Positions 16,115 through 25,386 of a stretch of DNA of 64,000 bases are shown piece by piece. Source of the DNA: Anaerolineales bacterium UBA6055 (GTDB lineage Bacteria > Chloroflexota > Anaerolineae > Aggregatilineales > Phototrophicaceae); assembly GCA_002428985.1 (NCBI GenBank), contig DIYL01000009.1, positions 62,001-126,000 on the forward strand. The letters are read 5' to 3'. The notes beneath the pieces were generated by a model, which saw only the letters and a program-made list of their open reading frames with translations, searched no databases and was not told the DNA's origin. The position numbers and the translations under genes were made by a program. How positions within the stretch are numbered: the stretch's first letter is position 1; the number at the start of each line of letters is the position of its first letter.

Positions 16115-18622
16115 CTACAAAATACTACTAATCGCAACCGTATTGGCTGGCACAAATAGCGACCCTTCACTCGTCCCTTGTGGTGCGATCTTGGTTAGAC
16201 GTGCATCGAGTGCTTTGCTATCAATCGTACCCGAAAAATAATCTTGGAAGGCTGAGGTCACTCGACGAACATCACGTGCTGTTTCGTGGACAAATTCGAG
16301 GCGATAATGCTTGATACCACTCCCCATCATGCGGTCAAGGTGTGCACTAGCGACTTGTGCTTCGGCACCAAATACCGTGTTACGACATCCGACATCTGCC
16401 ATCACAAGATGTTCGCGCCCTTTATGATCACGGAGGGCGATCTTATGTGTTTCACAGGGTTGTCCACAATCTTTATAACTTGTGCCGTCTGACATAAAGC
16501 GACAGAACACACAGTGTTCGGTATGGAACACAGGCAGATGATGATAAGCGATCACTTCAGTACGATCGCCACCAATATCGTCTGCCAATTGACAAATTTG
16601 ATCAGCATTGAGGTCATGGGTTGGCGTGATGGTTTCTACACCAAGTTTGAAGAATGTATCAGCAGAGAGTTGATTGGCAACATTAAGACTGAAGTCACCA
16701 ATGATCGCGTGCTGATGTCTATCTTGTAATGCTTCGAGCAAGCCTCCAGACCGTACTAGCAAGTCACAATCAAGGCGTAACAAGAAATTGACGACCCGTT
16801 GTTCCTGTGGTTTGAGGATGCGCGGACTCGCCACCCGTGCTTGGATACCAGCTTCTTTGACTTTTTCGACAGCTGGGCGTAGACCATACAACTCCAAATA
16901 ATCGAGTGTGATACTTGCAGGTTTGAGTTCGAGAGCGGCTTCCAGTTGTTCGGGGGTACGCACTAACAAATGTAGATAGGTCTCAGTTGTGTTGCTGGTT
17001 GTCCGTTCCACCTGTGTGAGCGCATGATCGAGCACATCAAGCGGAGCCAGTGTTTCGACAGTCTTCGGTGTGGATTGCTGTAAAGCAAGGTCTTCAACGG
17101 CTTCTTGACGTAAGCGGTTTAATACCGAACTTGGGATAAACGGCTGTCCACCAATGTCCGCTTTGAGTGTATCGAGTACATAGGCTGTGTTACCAAGTCG
17201 TCCTAATTGTTGGTGCAAATATTCTGCGGTGACCGGACGTTTATTGGCGCGACCGAGTGCCTCTTCATAAATGACAGTCGTTTGAACCTCGGGTGATTTT
17301 TCCAATTGCCAATGGATGCTCAGCGATTGCCCTTCATGAGCAGTGACAGTGGCGTTAACGACCTGCTTTTGGACAGGGGAGTTAGCATTCACAAAGGGTT
17401 TAGCCGCTTTGGCGGTATCCGCATCATAAGACCGCCAGACCCAATCATCTTTGCGGATGCGATCAAAATTAATCGCATTATTACCGAATTTGCATTCCAC
17501 CAAATCGCTGACAGCGCGGATTTCATAGATATGACCGCCTTCTTCATTCTTTTCGGGACTGCGCCAATCGGCAGCATCAAATACCAGCCCATCGCCTGCT
17601 TTGAGCGGTGCAGTGTCTTGAATCTCGGTCGGTTCGATACGCACGTAATCTGGTTCAACTTGTCGCACACGGCCAACCAAAACACCACGATGACGCGGTG
17701 CCCGTCCATCAACGACGTCTTGATGATTCGTTCCACTAATAAAGTATGCACCTAATCCACGCGAGTATACTTGTTCCAGTTGGATTTCATCTTCACTGGT
17801 AATCGGATTAGGGCGATTCTCCCATGCTGCGTCAACTGCCCGACGGTAAGCATTGGTTGTGAGTGCGACGTAATCCGCATCTTTATAACGCCCTTCAATT
17901 TTCAGCGTGTGGATGCCGATGTCGATCATCTCTGGGATTTGATGAACAGCATATAGATCACCGGGGGATAGTAAATAGCGTTTGTCACCAAGTGGACGGA
18001 GCTCATTATCGACGATTAAATCATACGGGAGGCGACAGGCTTGCGCACATTGTCCACGGTTGGCACTGCGCCCACCCCATGCTTCGGATGAGAAACATTG
18101 CCCCGAATAAGATACACACAACGCACCATGTACAAAAATTTCCAATTCACAGTCCGTTTGTTCACGGATGCGTCGAATGTCCTCTAGCGATAACTCGCGC
18201 GCCAACACCACCCGATTCACACCAAAACGCTCGGCGAGATGCACACCTTCGGCACTGGTGATGCTCATCTGGGTACTACCGTGTACATCTAATGTTGGTG
18301 CAATTTGATGGGCGAGTTGTGCCATGCCCACATCTTGGACAATAACGGAATCTGCACCAGCTTTTGCAATGGCCTCAATTGCTTTAACTGCATCACGCAA
18401 TTCATTTTCGAATATCAGCGTGTTAAATGTCACATAGCCTTTAACCCCGCGACTATGCAAGGTTTGCATAACATCGGGTAACTCTGCCAATGTAAAACCG
18501 ACTTTTGCACGTGCCGTAAAGTGATTTAGTCCGAAGTAGACGGCATCAGCTCCGGCTTCGATAGCGGCATGTAATTGCGGGAAATATCCGGCAGGACTCA
18601 TAACTTCAGGTTTGGTTAGCAT
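16115..18622 (-). CDS. Peptidase U32-family protein, RlhA-like with DUF3656-type C-terminus
   Basis: An 835-residue cytoplasmic protein. The N-terminal part is a U32 TIM-barrel (KPEVMSPAGYFPQLHAAIEAGADAVYFG) with the family signature ELEIFVHGALCVSYSGQCF followed by Cys-rich AWGGRSANRGQCAQACRLPYDL. A collagenase-like DUF3656 region follows, and Cys residues cluster again near the C-terminus (HTEHCVFCRFMSDGTSYKDC). E. coli RlhA (YdcP), with the same signature, hydroxylates 23S rRNA C2501, so despite the peptidase name a role in tRNA/rRNA hydroxylation is more likely. The conserved Cys set suggests an Fe-S cluster. Larger than RlhA (about 650 residues). Single gene. Confidence 0.88.
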   Translation of the reverse strand: MLTKPEVMSPAGYFPQLHAAIEAGADAVYFGLNHFTARAKVGFTLAELPDVMQTLHSRGVKGYVTFNTLIFENELRDAVKAIEAIAKAGADSVIVQDVGMAQLAHQIAPTLDVHGSTQMSITSAEGVHLAERFGVNRVVLARELSLEDIRRIREQTDCELEIFVHGALCVSYSGQCFSSEAWGGRSANRGQCAQACRLPYDLIVDNELRPLGDKRYLLSPGDLYAVHQIPEMIDIGIHTLKIEGRYKDADYVALTTNAYRRAVDAAWENRPNPITSEDEIQLEQVYSRGLGAYFISGTNHQDVVDGRAPRHRGVLVGRVRQVEPDYVRIEPTEIQDTAPLKAGDGLVFDAADWRSPEKNEEGGHIYEIRAVSDLVECKFGNNAINFDRIRKDDWVWRSYDADTAKAAKPFVNANSPVQKQVVNATVTAHEGQSLSIHWQLEKSPEVQTTVIYEEALGRANKRPVTAEYLHQQLGRLGNTAYVLDTLKADIGGQPFIPSSVLNRLRQEAVEDLALQQSTPKTVETLAPLDVLDHALTQVERTTSNTTETYLHLLVRTPEQLEAALELKPASITLDYLELYGLRPAVEKVKEAGIQARVASPRILKPQEQRVVNFLLRLDCDLLVRSGGLLEALQDRHQHAIIGDFSLNVANQLSADTFFKLGVETITPTHDLNADQICQLADDIGGDRTEVIAYHHLPVFHTEHCVFCRFMSDGTSYKDCGQPCETHKIALRDHKGREHLVMADVGCRNTVFGAEAQVASAHLDRMMGSGIKHYRLEFVHETARDVRRVTSAFQDYFSGTIDSKALDARLTKIAPQGTSEGSLFVPANTVAISSIL

Positions 18623-18731
18623 GGAATTGTCTCAATATACTATACACGTCAAGGGCAAATTATCGCATAGGTATAGAGTCACTCCAAGCGTTTTTTGGAG
18701 CATCCAGAAAGTTATACAATAGGTCGTGTCA

Positions 18732-19706
18732 TCAATTAATCTGCGTTAGATGCTCTACATTATTTTGTTTGAATACATCGTAGACACGTTGCAAATTATC
18801 TTCATTTTTTAGTGTCATTAGAACTCTATTCGCGAAATTAGTAGCATACTCTGAATAACCGGTCGCTTGTAAAAGACTGATAATCTTGCATTTTTCATTT
18901 AATGGCAAGCCATCAAACGATGTAGATTGATACCATTGGGCAAATGGCTCATTATCGTGTTGTGCAATCAACATATGTAAAGCTGTCAGATAAGGGATTT
19001 CTGACATTGCTTCTTGTTCTTGTAGTTGATTTGCTAACTGAACTGCCATATTGATCGAAGATTTTGCTTCATCATAGTCACCTAATGCAAGATAAATAAA
19101 TAATTCAAGAGTATAGCGATATTGTATGATAATGCCGTAGTTCGTTTTATGTTCTGGCGTGACATCAATCTCATCAACATGTTTTAAGAACTTCATAATC
19201 TGTTCTTTTGCACGTTGCCAATCACCGGTTATCAAATCCAGATTTGCAAGATTTGTAAATGCATAGAGTGAATATATAGATGGTGGTGTTATCGACGTAC
19301 CAACAATGGTAGCGCGATCAAAATATGACTTTGACTCTTGAATATAGAACAGTTTCATAGACGTATTGCCTAAGTTGCTCAAGAGCATTGTTTGTAATTC
19401 GACATCGTCAATTGTTATTGCTCGCTCAAGTGCTTTTCTGAAATGATCTAAGGCAACATCCATGTTATTACTATGTATTTGATGATAACTACCAATGATA
19501 TTCCGAACTTTTATCTCATAGCGGGGTAGATTTAATTCAATTGCTTTTTCTAGATGTTCTTCAAGTTTTAAGACAGCCGTCAGCAGTTCAGGTGTGTCTG
19601 ATTTTGACGAAAATACAATTGTCCTAAGTTTGCTTATAACCTGAAGATACATATTTTCGACTGGATTATTTTGCATTATGCCCTCTATTTGTATATAACC
19701 AACCAT
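18732..19706 (-). CDS. TPR-like helical repeat protein
   Basis: A 324-residue soluble protein with alternating amphipathic helices, several of them TPR-like: ALDHFRKALERAITIDDVEL, QTMLLSNLGNTSMKLFYIQESKSYF and YAFTNLANLDLITGDWQRAKEQIMKFL. ATG 19706 has GAGGAAC upstream; ATG 19676, preceded by GAGGG, is an equally good start. No DNA-binding or catalytic domain is attached. This resembles the tetratricopeptide part of transcriptional activators and NB-ARC proteins, so it may be a protein-interaction module. AT-rich and drifting compared with the flanking genes. Function unknown. Confidence 0.65.
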   Translation of the reverse strand: MVGYIQIEGIMQNNPVENMYLQVISKLRTIVFSSKSDTPELLTAVLKLEEHLEKAIELNLPRYEIKVRNIIGSYHQIHSNNMDVALDHFRKALERAITIDDVELQTMLLSNLGNTSMKLFYIQESKSYFDRATIVGTSITPPSIYSLYAFTNLANLDLITGDWQRAKEQIMKFLKHVDEIDVTPEHKTNYGIIIQYRYTLELFIYLALGDYDEAKSSINMAVQLANQLQEQEAMSEIPYLTALHMLIAQHDNEPFAQWYQSTSFDGLPLNEKCKIISLLQATGYSEYATNFANRVLMTLKNEDNLQRVYDVFKQNNVEHLTQIN

Positions 19707-19921
19707 ACGTTCCTCAAATCTTACTGGATTTGGTTTGTTACATTATTTAGAATCTGTTTAATATAGTCGTACATCTCAATTTGGTTATGGTCTCAAACAT
19801 AGTAACCATCACCCAACCTTTACCTCAGCGACTGTGAAATGTCAAAAAGCATCATATCTATAAATAATCAGCCATAGCCAAGGACTAGAGACTTGCATAT
19901 TTATACATTAGGGTTAGAATA

Positions 19922-19950
19922 ATGACGTAATGGGTATTTTGGTATATATA
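19922..19950 (+). promoter_or_regulatory. Possible sigma-70 promoter of the ABC exporter gene
   Basis: ATGACG and TATATA are separated by 17 bases about 50 bp upstream of the ABC exporter start. The match to TTGACA/TATAAT is moderate. The remaining gap from 19707 shows nothing else recognisable. Confidence 0.3.
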
Positions 19951-19997
19951 AAGTTCAATAGAGTCCATTTCAACTTAAATTATCGATCAGGAGTACT

Positions 19998-21734
19998 ATG
20001 CCTGTACGCCTCAAAAAATTTTTATCCTATTATCAGCCGTATATAGGCTTATTTATTGCCGATATGGTTTGCGCGTTTATTGTCTCTGCGATTACCCTAA
20101 TTTTACCCCTCTGTATCCAACACATCACAAAAAATATCCTCCAAAACAATAGCCCTGATATGCTAGCTCAGATTTTGTCGATGGGTGTCTTGATGCTGAT
20201 TTTGATAATGATTCACACGCTGTGCAATATGTTTGTGGATTATCAGGGACATATGATGGGCGCACAGATGGAACGCGATATGCGCAACGAATTGTTCGAT
20301 CATTATCAGACCCTGTCGTTTCGCTTTTATGATAATCAAAAGACGGGACAATTGATGTCGCGCATCACCAGCGATTTATTTGCGCTATCCGAGTTATATC
20401 ATCACGGACCAGAGGACCTCGCAATTGGGATCATCACATTGATCGGTGTCTTGGGAATTTCACTGACGATTAGTGTCGAGTTAACAATCGTGATTTTTAT
20501 CTTCGTGCCGATTATGACGCTGTTCGCAGTTCACTTTAATCGCAAGATGAATCGTGCTTTACGCCTGAGTAAAGAGCGCATAGCTGATGTCAATTCACAG
20601 GTCGAAGATACCTTGGCAGGTATTCGTGTCGTGCAGTCATTTGCCAATGAAAATGTTGAACAACAAAAATTTTCCCATCACAATAACCGCTTCTTAGCGA
20701 GTCGGCATGATGATTATCTTAGTTCAGCATATTTTTATGGTGGTATGATCGCCTTTACCCAACTGATTACAATGGCGGTGATTATTGTCGGTGCGATTAG
20801 CCTGATGAATGCCTCGCTCGACCTTGCTGATTTGCTCACATATTTACTCTATGTCGGCATTTTAGTTGATCCGATTCAACGCCTAGTTAATTTTTCGCGT
20901 TTGTATCAAGAAGGTGTGACCGGATTCAATCGCTTTATGGATATGCTCGATGTCGCACCGGATATAGAAGATTCACCATCGGCGATTGACTTGCAACATA
21001 TCGACGGCAGAATTCAGTTTAAAAATGTCAGCTTTCGCTATCGCAATGACTATGATGATGTGCTCAAAAATATCAATTTGACCATTCCAGCAGGTGAATA
21101 TGTTGCATTGGTCGGATTATCAGGTGTTGGAAAGACAACCCTCTGTTCACTCATCCCACGTTTTTATGAAGTGACTGCGGGCGAAATATTGATAGATCAT
21201 CACAACATCAAAGACATCACACTAAGCTCATTACGCGGACATATCGGTGTGGTTGACCAAGATGTATATCTATTTTCGGGCACTGTTGCGGAAAATATCG
21301 GCTACGGCAAAGCTGACGCAACACGCGATGAAATTATTGCAGTCGCCAAACAAGCCAATGCCCACGAATTTATTATGGCGCTCCCTGATGGATATGATAC
21401 CGATATTGGTCAACGCGGGGTGAAATTATCCGGTGGTCAAAAGCAGCGTTTGAGCATTGCGCGCGTATTTTTGAAAAATCCGCCAATTATCATTTTTGAT
21501 GAAGCAACCAGTGCACTCGATAATGAGAGTGAACAAGCTGTACAAGACTCGCTGGAACGCTTGACTCATAATCGGACAACGATTGTTATTGCTCACCGCT
21601 TATCGACGGTAAGGAATGCTGGGCGTGTGGTTGTTCTGACAGGTGATGGTATCGCTGAACAAGGCACACATGATGACTTAATCGCAAGTGACGGTGTTTA
21701 TGCGGATCTGTATCATGTCAGTGCACGGATCTGA
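19998..21734 (+). CDS. ABC exporter half-transporter (fused permease and ATPase, MsbA/LmrA type)
   Basis: A 578-residue protein with six membrane helices in residues 15-300 (type I exporter fold) and a C-terminal nucleotide-binding domain. Walker A is GLSGVGKTT at 373-381, the signature LSGGQKQR near 475, and Walker B IIIFDEATSALD near 495, followed by the H-loop (IVIAHRLST). All ATPase residues are intact. It should work as a homodimer exporting a lipid, peptide or drug. An AGGAG site lies seven bases before the ATG. There is no partner gene beside it, which also favours a homodimer. The substrate cannot be predicted. Confidence 0.93.
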   Translation: MPVRLKKFLSYYQPYIGLFIADMVCAFIVSAITLILPLCIQHITKNILQNNSPDMLAQILSMGVLMLILIMIHTLCNMFVDYQGHMMGAQMERDMRNELFDHYQTLSFRFYDNQKTGQLMSRITSDLFALSELYHHGPEDLAIGIITLIGVLGISLTISVELTIVIFIFVPIMTLFAVHFNRKMNRALRLSKERIADVNSQVEDTLAGIRVVQSFANENVEQQKFSHHNNRFLASRHDDYLSSAYFYGGMIAFTQLITMAVIIVGAISLMNASLDLADLLTYLLYVGILVDPIQRLVNFSRLYQEGVTGFNRFMDMLDVAPDIEDSPSAIDLQHIDGRIQFKNVSFRYRNDYDDVLKNINLTIPAGEYVALVGLSGVGKTTLCSLIPRFYEVTAGEILIDHHNIKDITLSSLRGHIGVVDQDVYLFSGTVAENIGYGKADATRDEIIAVAKQANAHEFIMALPDGYDTDIGQRGVKLSGGQKQRLSIARVFLKNPPIIIFDEATSALDNESEQAVQDSLERLTHNRTTIVIAHRLSTVRNAGRVVVLTGDGIAEQGTHDDLIASDGVYADLYHVSARI

Positions 21735-21910
21735 TTTTTCTGGTCAAGTTTGTTCAATCAAGTAAACAACTGAAAAATAGAGTACACAAACGGATTTTGA
21801 CCCATGAATTGTATTTTCAGGCGATACACGATACGGGGATTCCGATTTGATATTTTCTTCCTCAATGCTCCTATATCTATTGTATGCTGTCGGTCGTGTA
21901 GGTGGCAGAC

Positions 21911-22897
21911 TCACAGTTTACTGGTGGGTGGTTCTTCTTTACCGCCATTGGTCTGTAATGCCTTGATCACTAGCTCAATTTGTTCTTCAAAGATGGCATT
22001 GTTTGTCCCCCAACCTGTGAAGTCAGCGGCGATTCTGGAATGCAGTTGGCGTTTTTTGCCGCTGGTGAATTGATCATCAAACAAATATCCATCCAGATTC
22101 AACGGGATTAGCGCGAGCAACTTCTCTTGTCGCTCTTTCATAAGTGCGCGTTCTTTTTCAAAAGCGGTGTCAATTTCGTTGTCTACCCACCAACTGTTGA
22201 GCGAGTTTTCCGAGCAACATAAGAGGACTTTATCCCAATAGCGGATACCCCGATCAATTTCTTCGTAAATATCGTCACCGGGGAGCATTTGTTTTTCATC
22301 GAGCCAACAGCGGATACCACGACCTTGTAAGGTGTCATGGACACGCCGCGCAAAAGCTTTATCGGTGTGGTTATAGCTGATGAAGCATGAATAGTAATCT
22401 ATGGGGGTTCCAACCATCGAGCGTACGTAGGTGATGTAGGTATCAGACAGACCACAGCCACGCATAAAGACATCTGGAATGTTGCCCCCTGATTTTTGGA
22501 TGGTGTGGAAATCAATATAGCTAGGTCCTTGATGATTTACCGTATCCAAGTTTTTGACTTGTGATAAATTAACATCAGCAATATTTGTTAAAAACAGCGA
22601 TACCGATTTAAAATCTGCCCCATTCAAGAATGCTCTACTCAGGTTTGCATCATTCAGGCCTGCTGCATTCAAGTTTGCGTCTCTCAGGTCTGCTCTCATC
22701 AGGTTGGCTCTCTGCAGATCTGCGTTAATCAGGTTTGCTCCAAATAGGTTTGCTCCAAACAGGTCTGCTCCCCTTAGATCAGCCACCCTCAGATCTACAG
22801 GTCTTAAATGGTTATCGCGTCTCCACATATTCCATATTTCGATGTCATTTTGAGCCAGTGCTGCGTGGAGCATTTTAAGGTGTGCTTCATTTGCCAT
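21911..22897 (-). CDS. Pentapeptide-repeat / TIR-domain fusion protein
   Basis: ATG 22897 is chosen (AGAGG six bases upstream); ATG 22903 would leave no spacing. Residues about 35-115 are pentapeptide repeats (A-D/N-L-x-x: LRGADLFGANLFGANL and so on), a right-handed beta-helix. A linker leads to a C-terminal TIR domain from about residue 168: DYYSCFISYNHTDKAFARRV, a BB-loop region WLDEKQMLPGDDIYEEI, and SENSLNSWWVDNEIDTAF, where the Glu near 241 matches the catalytic Glu of NAD-cleaving TIR domains. Such fusions are candidate immune effectors, with the repeat part possibly sensing. No Thoeris, CBASS or pAgo partner is adjacent. Activity is inferred. Confidence 0.88.
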   Translation of the reverse strand: MANEAHLKMLHAALAQNDIEIWNMWRRDNHLRPVDLRVADLRGADLFGANLFGANLINADLQRANLMRADLRDANLNAAGLNDANLSRAFLNGADFKSVSLFLTNIADVNLSQVKNLDTVNHQGPSYIDFHTIQKSGGNIPDVFMRGCGLSDTYITYVRSMVGTPIDYYSCFISYNHTDKAFARRVHDTLQGRGIRCWLDEKQMLPGDDIYEEIDRGIRYWDKVLLCCSENSLNSWWVDNEIDTAFEKERALMKERQEKLLALIPLNLDGYLFDDQFTSGKKRQLHSRIAADFTGWGTNNAIFEEQIELVIKALQTNGGKEEPPTSKL

Positions 22898-23108
22898 AAT
22901 CATCCTCTTTGATTCTGTCTTGGCTTCATTATGGCATTGGTTGGTCGATCTGGCGACAGATCAAACATTATTGACATTGTCCACAACAAGGGGCATAGGT
23001 CAAGCGTAGGGAGGGCGATACTTGTATCAAAGTCCAACCCACGGCATAATGCGCGTATGGTGGTGAGGGATTTCGCCTCATCGACTGTATACCTATTAAA
23101 ACAAGCAA

Positions 23109-25379
23109 ATGATAACAAACCCTATGACCCAACGACTTTTACCGATCTATCTCCTGCTCCTACTTTTTGTGATGACCGCCTGCGATTCGGCATTAACAGC
23201 GGGCGCGCCTGCCAATAGCAGTGAACCGATTGCTGTGACACAAGTCACCAGTGCACAACCTGCGGATGTCTTGCGTGACTTCATCGTGGCGTGGGATGCA
23301 GAAGATTACGATACGATGTACCGACTCATCGCTAGCCCGAGCCGGAGCATTTATCCGCGCCAAGTATTCGAAAATCGCTATACTGTCGCCCATAGTGCCA
23401 TCCGTTTTGATGGCGTTGAGCATGCGTTGAATGAGGTCACATTTCAGGGGGAAACCGCTGTGATCGATTACAACGTCGGGATTCAGTCGCCGACATTTGG
23501 TGTGATTGAAGACAACAACCGTGTTATGCGCATGGTACAAGAAGGTGGTTGGAAGGTCGCGTGGTCACCAATGGACATTTTCGACGGATTATCATCTGAG
23601 GCGCGCTTGCAAGTGAGTGTGCGTTTCCCACCTCGCGAGAATATCTATGATCGCAACGGGCAAGTCCTAGCTGAACAAAATGGCACGGTACTCAGCTTAT
23701 ATGCATTGCAACAAGATATGAACAATGTTGACGATTGTGTTGAAACGCTGGCTGCTGCGACGCGTCAACAAGCGAATGTCATTCGCTCGATCTTCGCGGA
23801 TTTCTTCGTTGAAACACGCTTCCATATCGCCGAGATGGACTCTGAACGTTTTTTCCAATTCCGCGAAGCCCTTGAATTTAACTGTGGTATTGTGAGTACC
23901 GACGACGCATTCAGCAATGTGCTACAGTACAACACCCGCCGTTATTACGGTCATGGGATTGCGTCGCATCTTGTCGGATATATCGGACGGGTGCCCGGTG
24001 ATCAAGTTCAAGTGTGGGAAGCACGCGGTTATAGCGAAACTGATTTAGTCGGGCTGACAGGTGTTGAAAATGCGTACGAAGAAGAACTTGCGGGGCGACC
24101 CGAGCGATTCTTACGCATCGTAGAACCGGGTGGAACCCCTATCCGTGAATTGGGCGGGACAGTCGGGACACCACCGCAACCTGTCACACTGACGATTGAT
24201 CGTGATTTGCAAGAATACACTGCCGAAGCGATGGCAGACGCCGTCAACTTTGCCTTACCCAACTGGGGGAGTATCACACTCGGTGGTGCGATCGTCGCGA
24301 TGGATGTCAACACCGGCGAGATTTTGTCCCTCGCCAGTTACCCGACATTCGATCCGCATATTTTTAACCCAGATACACAATATAATGTCAACGCCATTTT
24401 CCAACGTTTGAATGCTGACCAGCGTTCGCCACTACAAAATAAGGCGGTTTCCGAACAATACGCACCGGGTTCGGTCTATAAAGTTATCACAACCCTCGCG
24501 GCTGCCTCTGAGGATATTTGGCAACCCGATCAAATTTTCAACTGTGCACTCGAGTGGAGCGGTCAAGAACGTTTCGGCGATGCCCTTGAGGTGCGTTATG
24601 ATTGGCGCATCCTCAATGATTTGGATGAAGCGGGTGAAATTACGATGACACAGGCGTTAACCTCATCGTGTAACCCTTTCTTCTGGGAAGTCGGCGCGTT
24701 GATGTTCCAACAAGATCCAGACCTGCTCAACCAATATGCACGCTTACTTGGTCTCGGTCGCCAGACAGGCATTGAAATTATCGGTCCTGAAGCCTCAGGT
24801 GATCTCGCAAATCCAGCTGTATCGACACAAGCAATAAACAACGCCATTGGTCAGGGTGATGTATCCGTCACAGCATTACAGATGGCACAGGTCACAGCAT
24901 TAATTGCTAACGGTGGCAAGTTATACCGCCCCTATTTTGTGAGCCATGTCGGTCAACCAGATACAGAGAGTTATGAGGTAATTAACGAACCTCAACTTGT
25001 TCGTGATTTGGATCTTGATCCGGTTGCACTAGCTGCAACACGCAAAGGGATGTGTGATGTGATTTCCGATACAGACCTCGGTACAGCGTCGGGTGTGTTT
25101 GAAGGTGCACCGTACACCTTATGTGCTAAGACGGGTACTGCTCAAACAGCGGGTGCGCCGAATGCTTGGTTTATCGCTTATTATCCAGCCGAAGACCCAC
25201 AAATTGCCTTTGCTGGCGTGATGGCAAACTCACGCGAAGGATCAGAAGTGGTTGCGCCGATGATTCGCCGAATTCTGGATAATTATCTCGATGCACCGGA
25301 ATGGAGCTTCCCGCAATGGTGGCAAGGCGAGTATATCCCATTGCCGATTCAAACTGAGTTATTTGCTGAAGGGGGATAA
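23109..25379 (+). CDS. Penicillin-binding protein (PBP2/MecA-like transpeptidase), lipoprotein
   Basis: A 756-residue protein. The leader has a lipobox (FVMTAC, Cys about residue 25), so it is anchored by lipid rather than by a TM helix. An NTF2-like, MecA_N-type domain follows (about residues 45-165), then a PBP dimerisation domain (PPRENIYDRNGQVLAEQNG, SHLVGYIGRVPGDQ, GLTGVENAYEEELAG) and the transpeptidase domain with SxxK (APGSVYK, Ser about 454), SxN (SSCN, about 518) and KTG (CAKTGTAQ, about 672). It cross-links peptidoglycan outside the membrane. The MecA_N domain is typical of low-affinity PBP2a enzymes, but resistance cannot be claimed. ATG 23124 is an alternative start. Confidence 0.92.
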   Translation: MITNPMTQRLLPIYLLLLLFVMTACDSALTAGAPANSSEPIAVTQVTSAQPADVLRDFIVAWDAEDYDTMYRLIASPSRSIYPRQVFENRYTVAHSAIRFDGVEHALNEVTFQGETAVIDYNVGIQSPTFGVIEDNNRVMRMVQEGGWKVAWSPMDIFDGLSSEARLQVSVRFPPRENIYDRNGQVLAEQNGTVLSLYALQQDMNNVDDCVETLAAATRQQANVIRSIFADFFVETRFHIAEMDSERFFQFREALEFNCGIVSTDDAFSNVLQYNTRRYYGHGIASHLVGYIGRVPGDQVQVWEARGYSETDLVGLTGVENAYEEELAGRPERFLRIVEPGGTPIRELGGTVGTPPQPVTLTIDRDLQEYTAEAMADAVNFALPNWGSITLGGAIVAMDVNTGEILSLASYPTFDPHIFNPDTQYNVNAIFQRLNADQRSPLQNKAVSEQYAPGSVYKVITTLAAASEDIWQPDQIFNCALEWSGQERFGDALEVRYDWRILNDLDEAGEITMTQALTSSCNPFFWEVGALMFQQDPDLLNQYARLLGLGRQTGIEIIGPEASGDLANPAVSTQAINNAIGQGDVSVTALQMAQVTALIANGGKLYRPYFVSHVGQPDTESYEVINEPQLVRDLDLDPVALAATRKGMCDVISDTDLGTASGVFEGAPYTLCAKTGTAQTAGAPNAWFIAYYPAEDPQIAFAGVMANSREGSEVVAPMIRRILDNYLDAPEWSFPQWWQGEYIPLPIQTELFAEGG

Positions 25380-25386
25380 CAGCAAA

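Noticed and set aside
16115..18622. Collagenase-type secreted protease
   Set aside because: U32 proteins of this type have no signal peptide here and the best-studied relative is an RNA hydroxylase.
21911..22897. Thoeris or CBASS locus
   Set aside because: No ThsA, cyclase or other partner gene flanks any of the three TIR genes.
25291..25386. Upstream extension of the kinase gene into the PBP gene
   Set aside because: The first 32 codons overlap the PBP C-terminus in another frame and show no kinase similarity.
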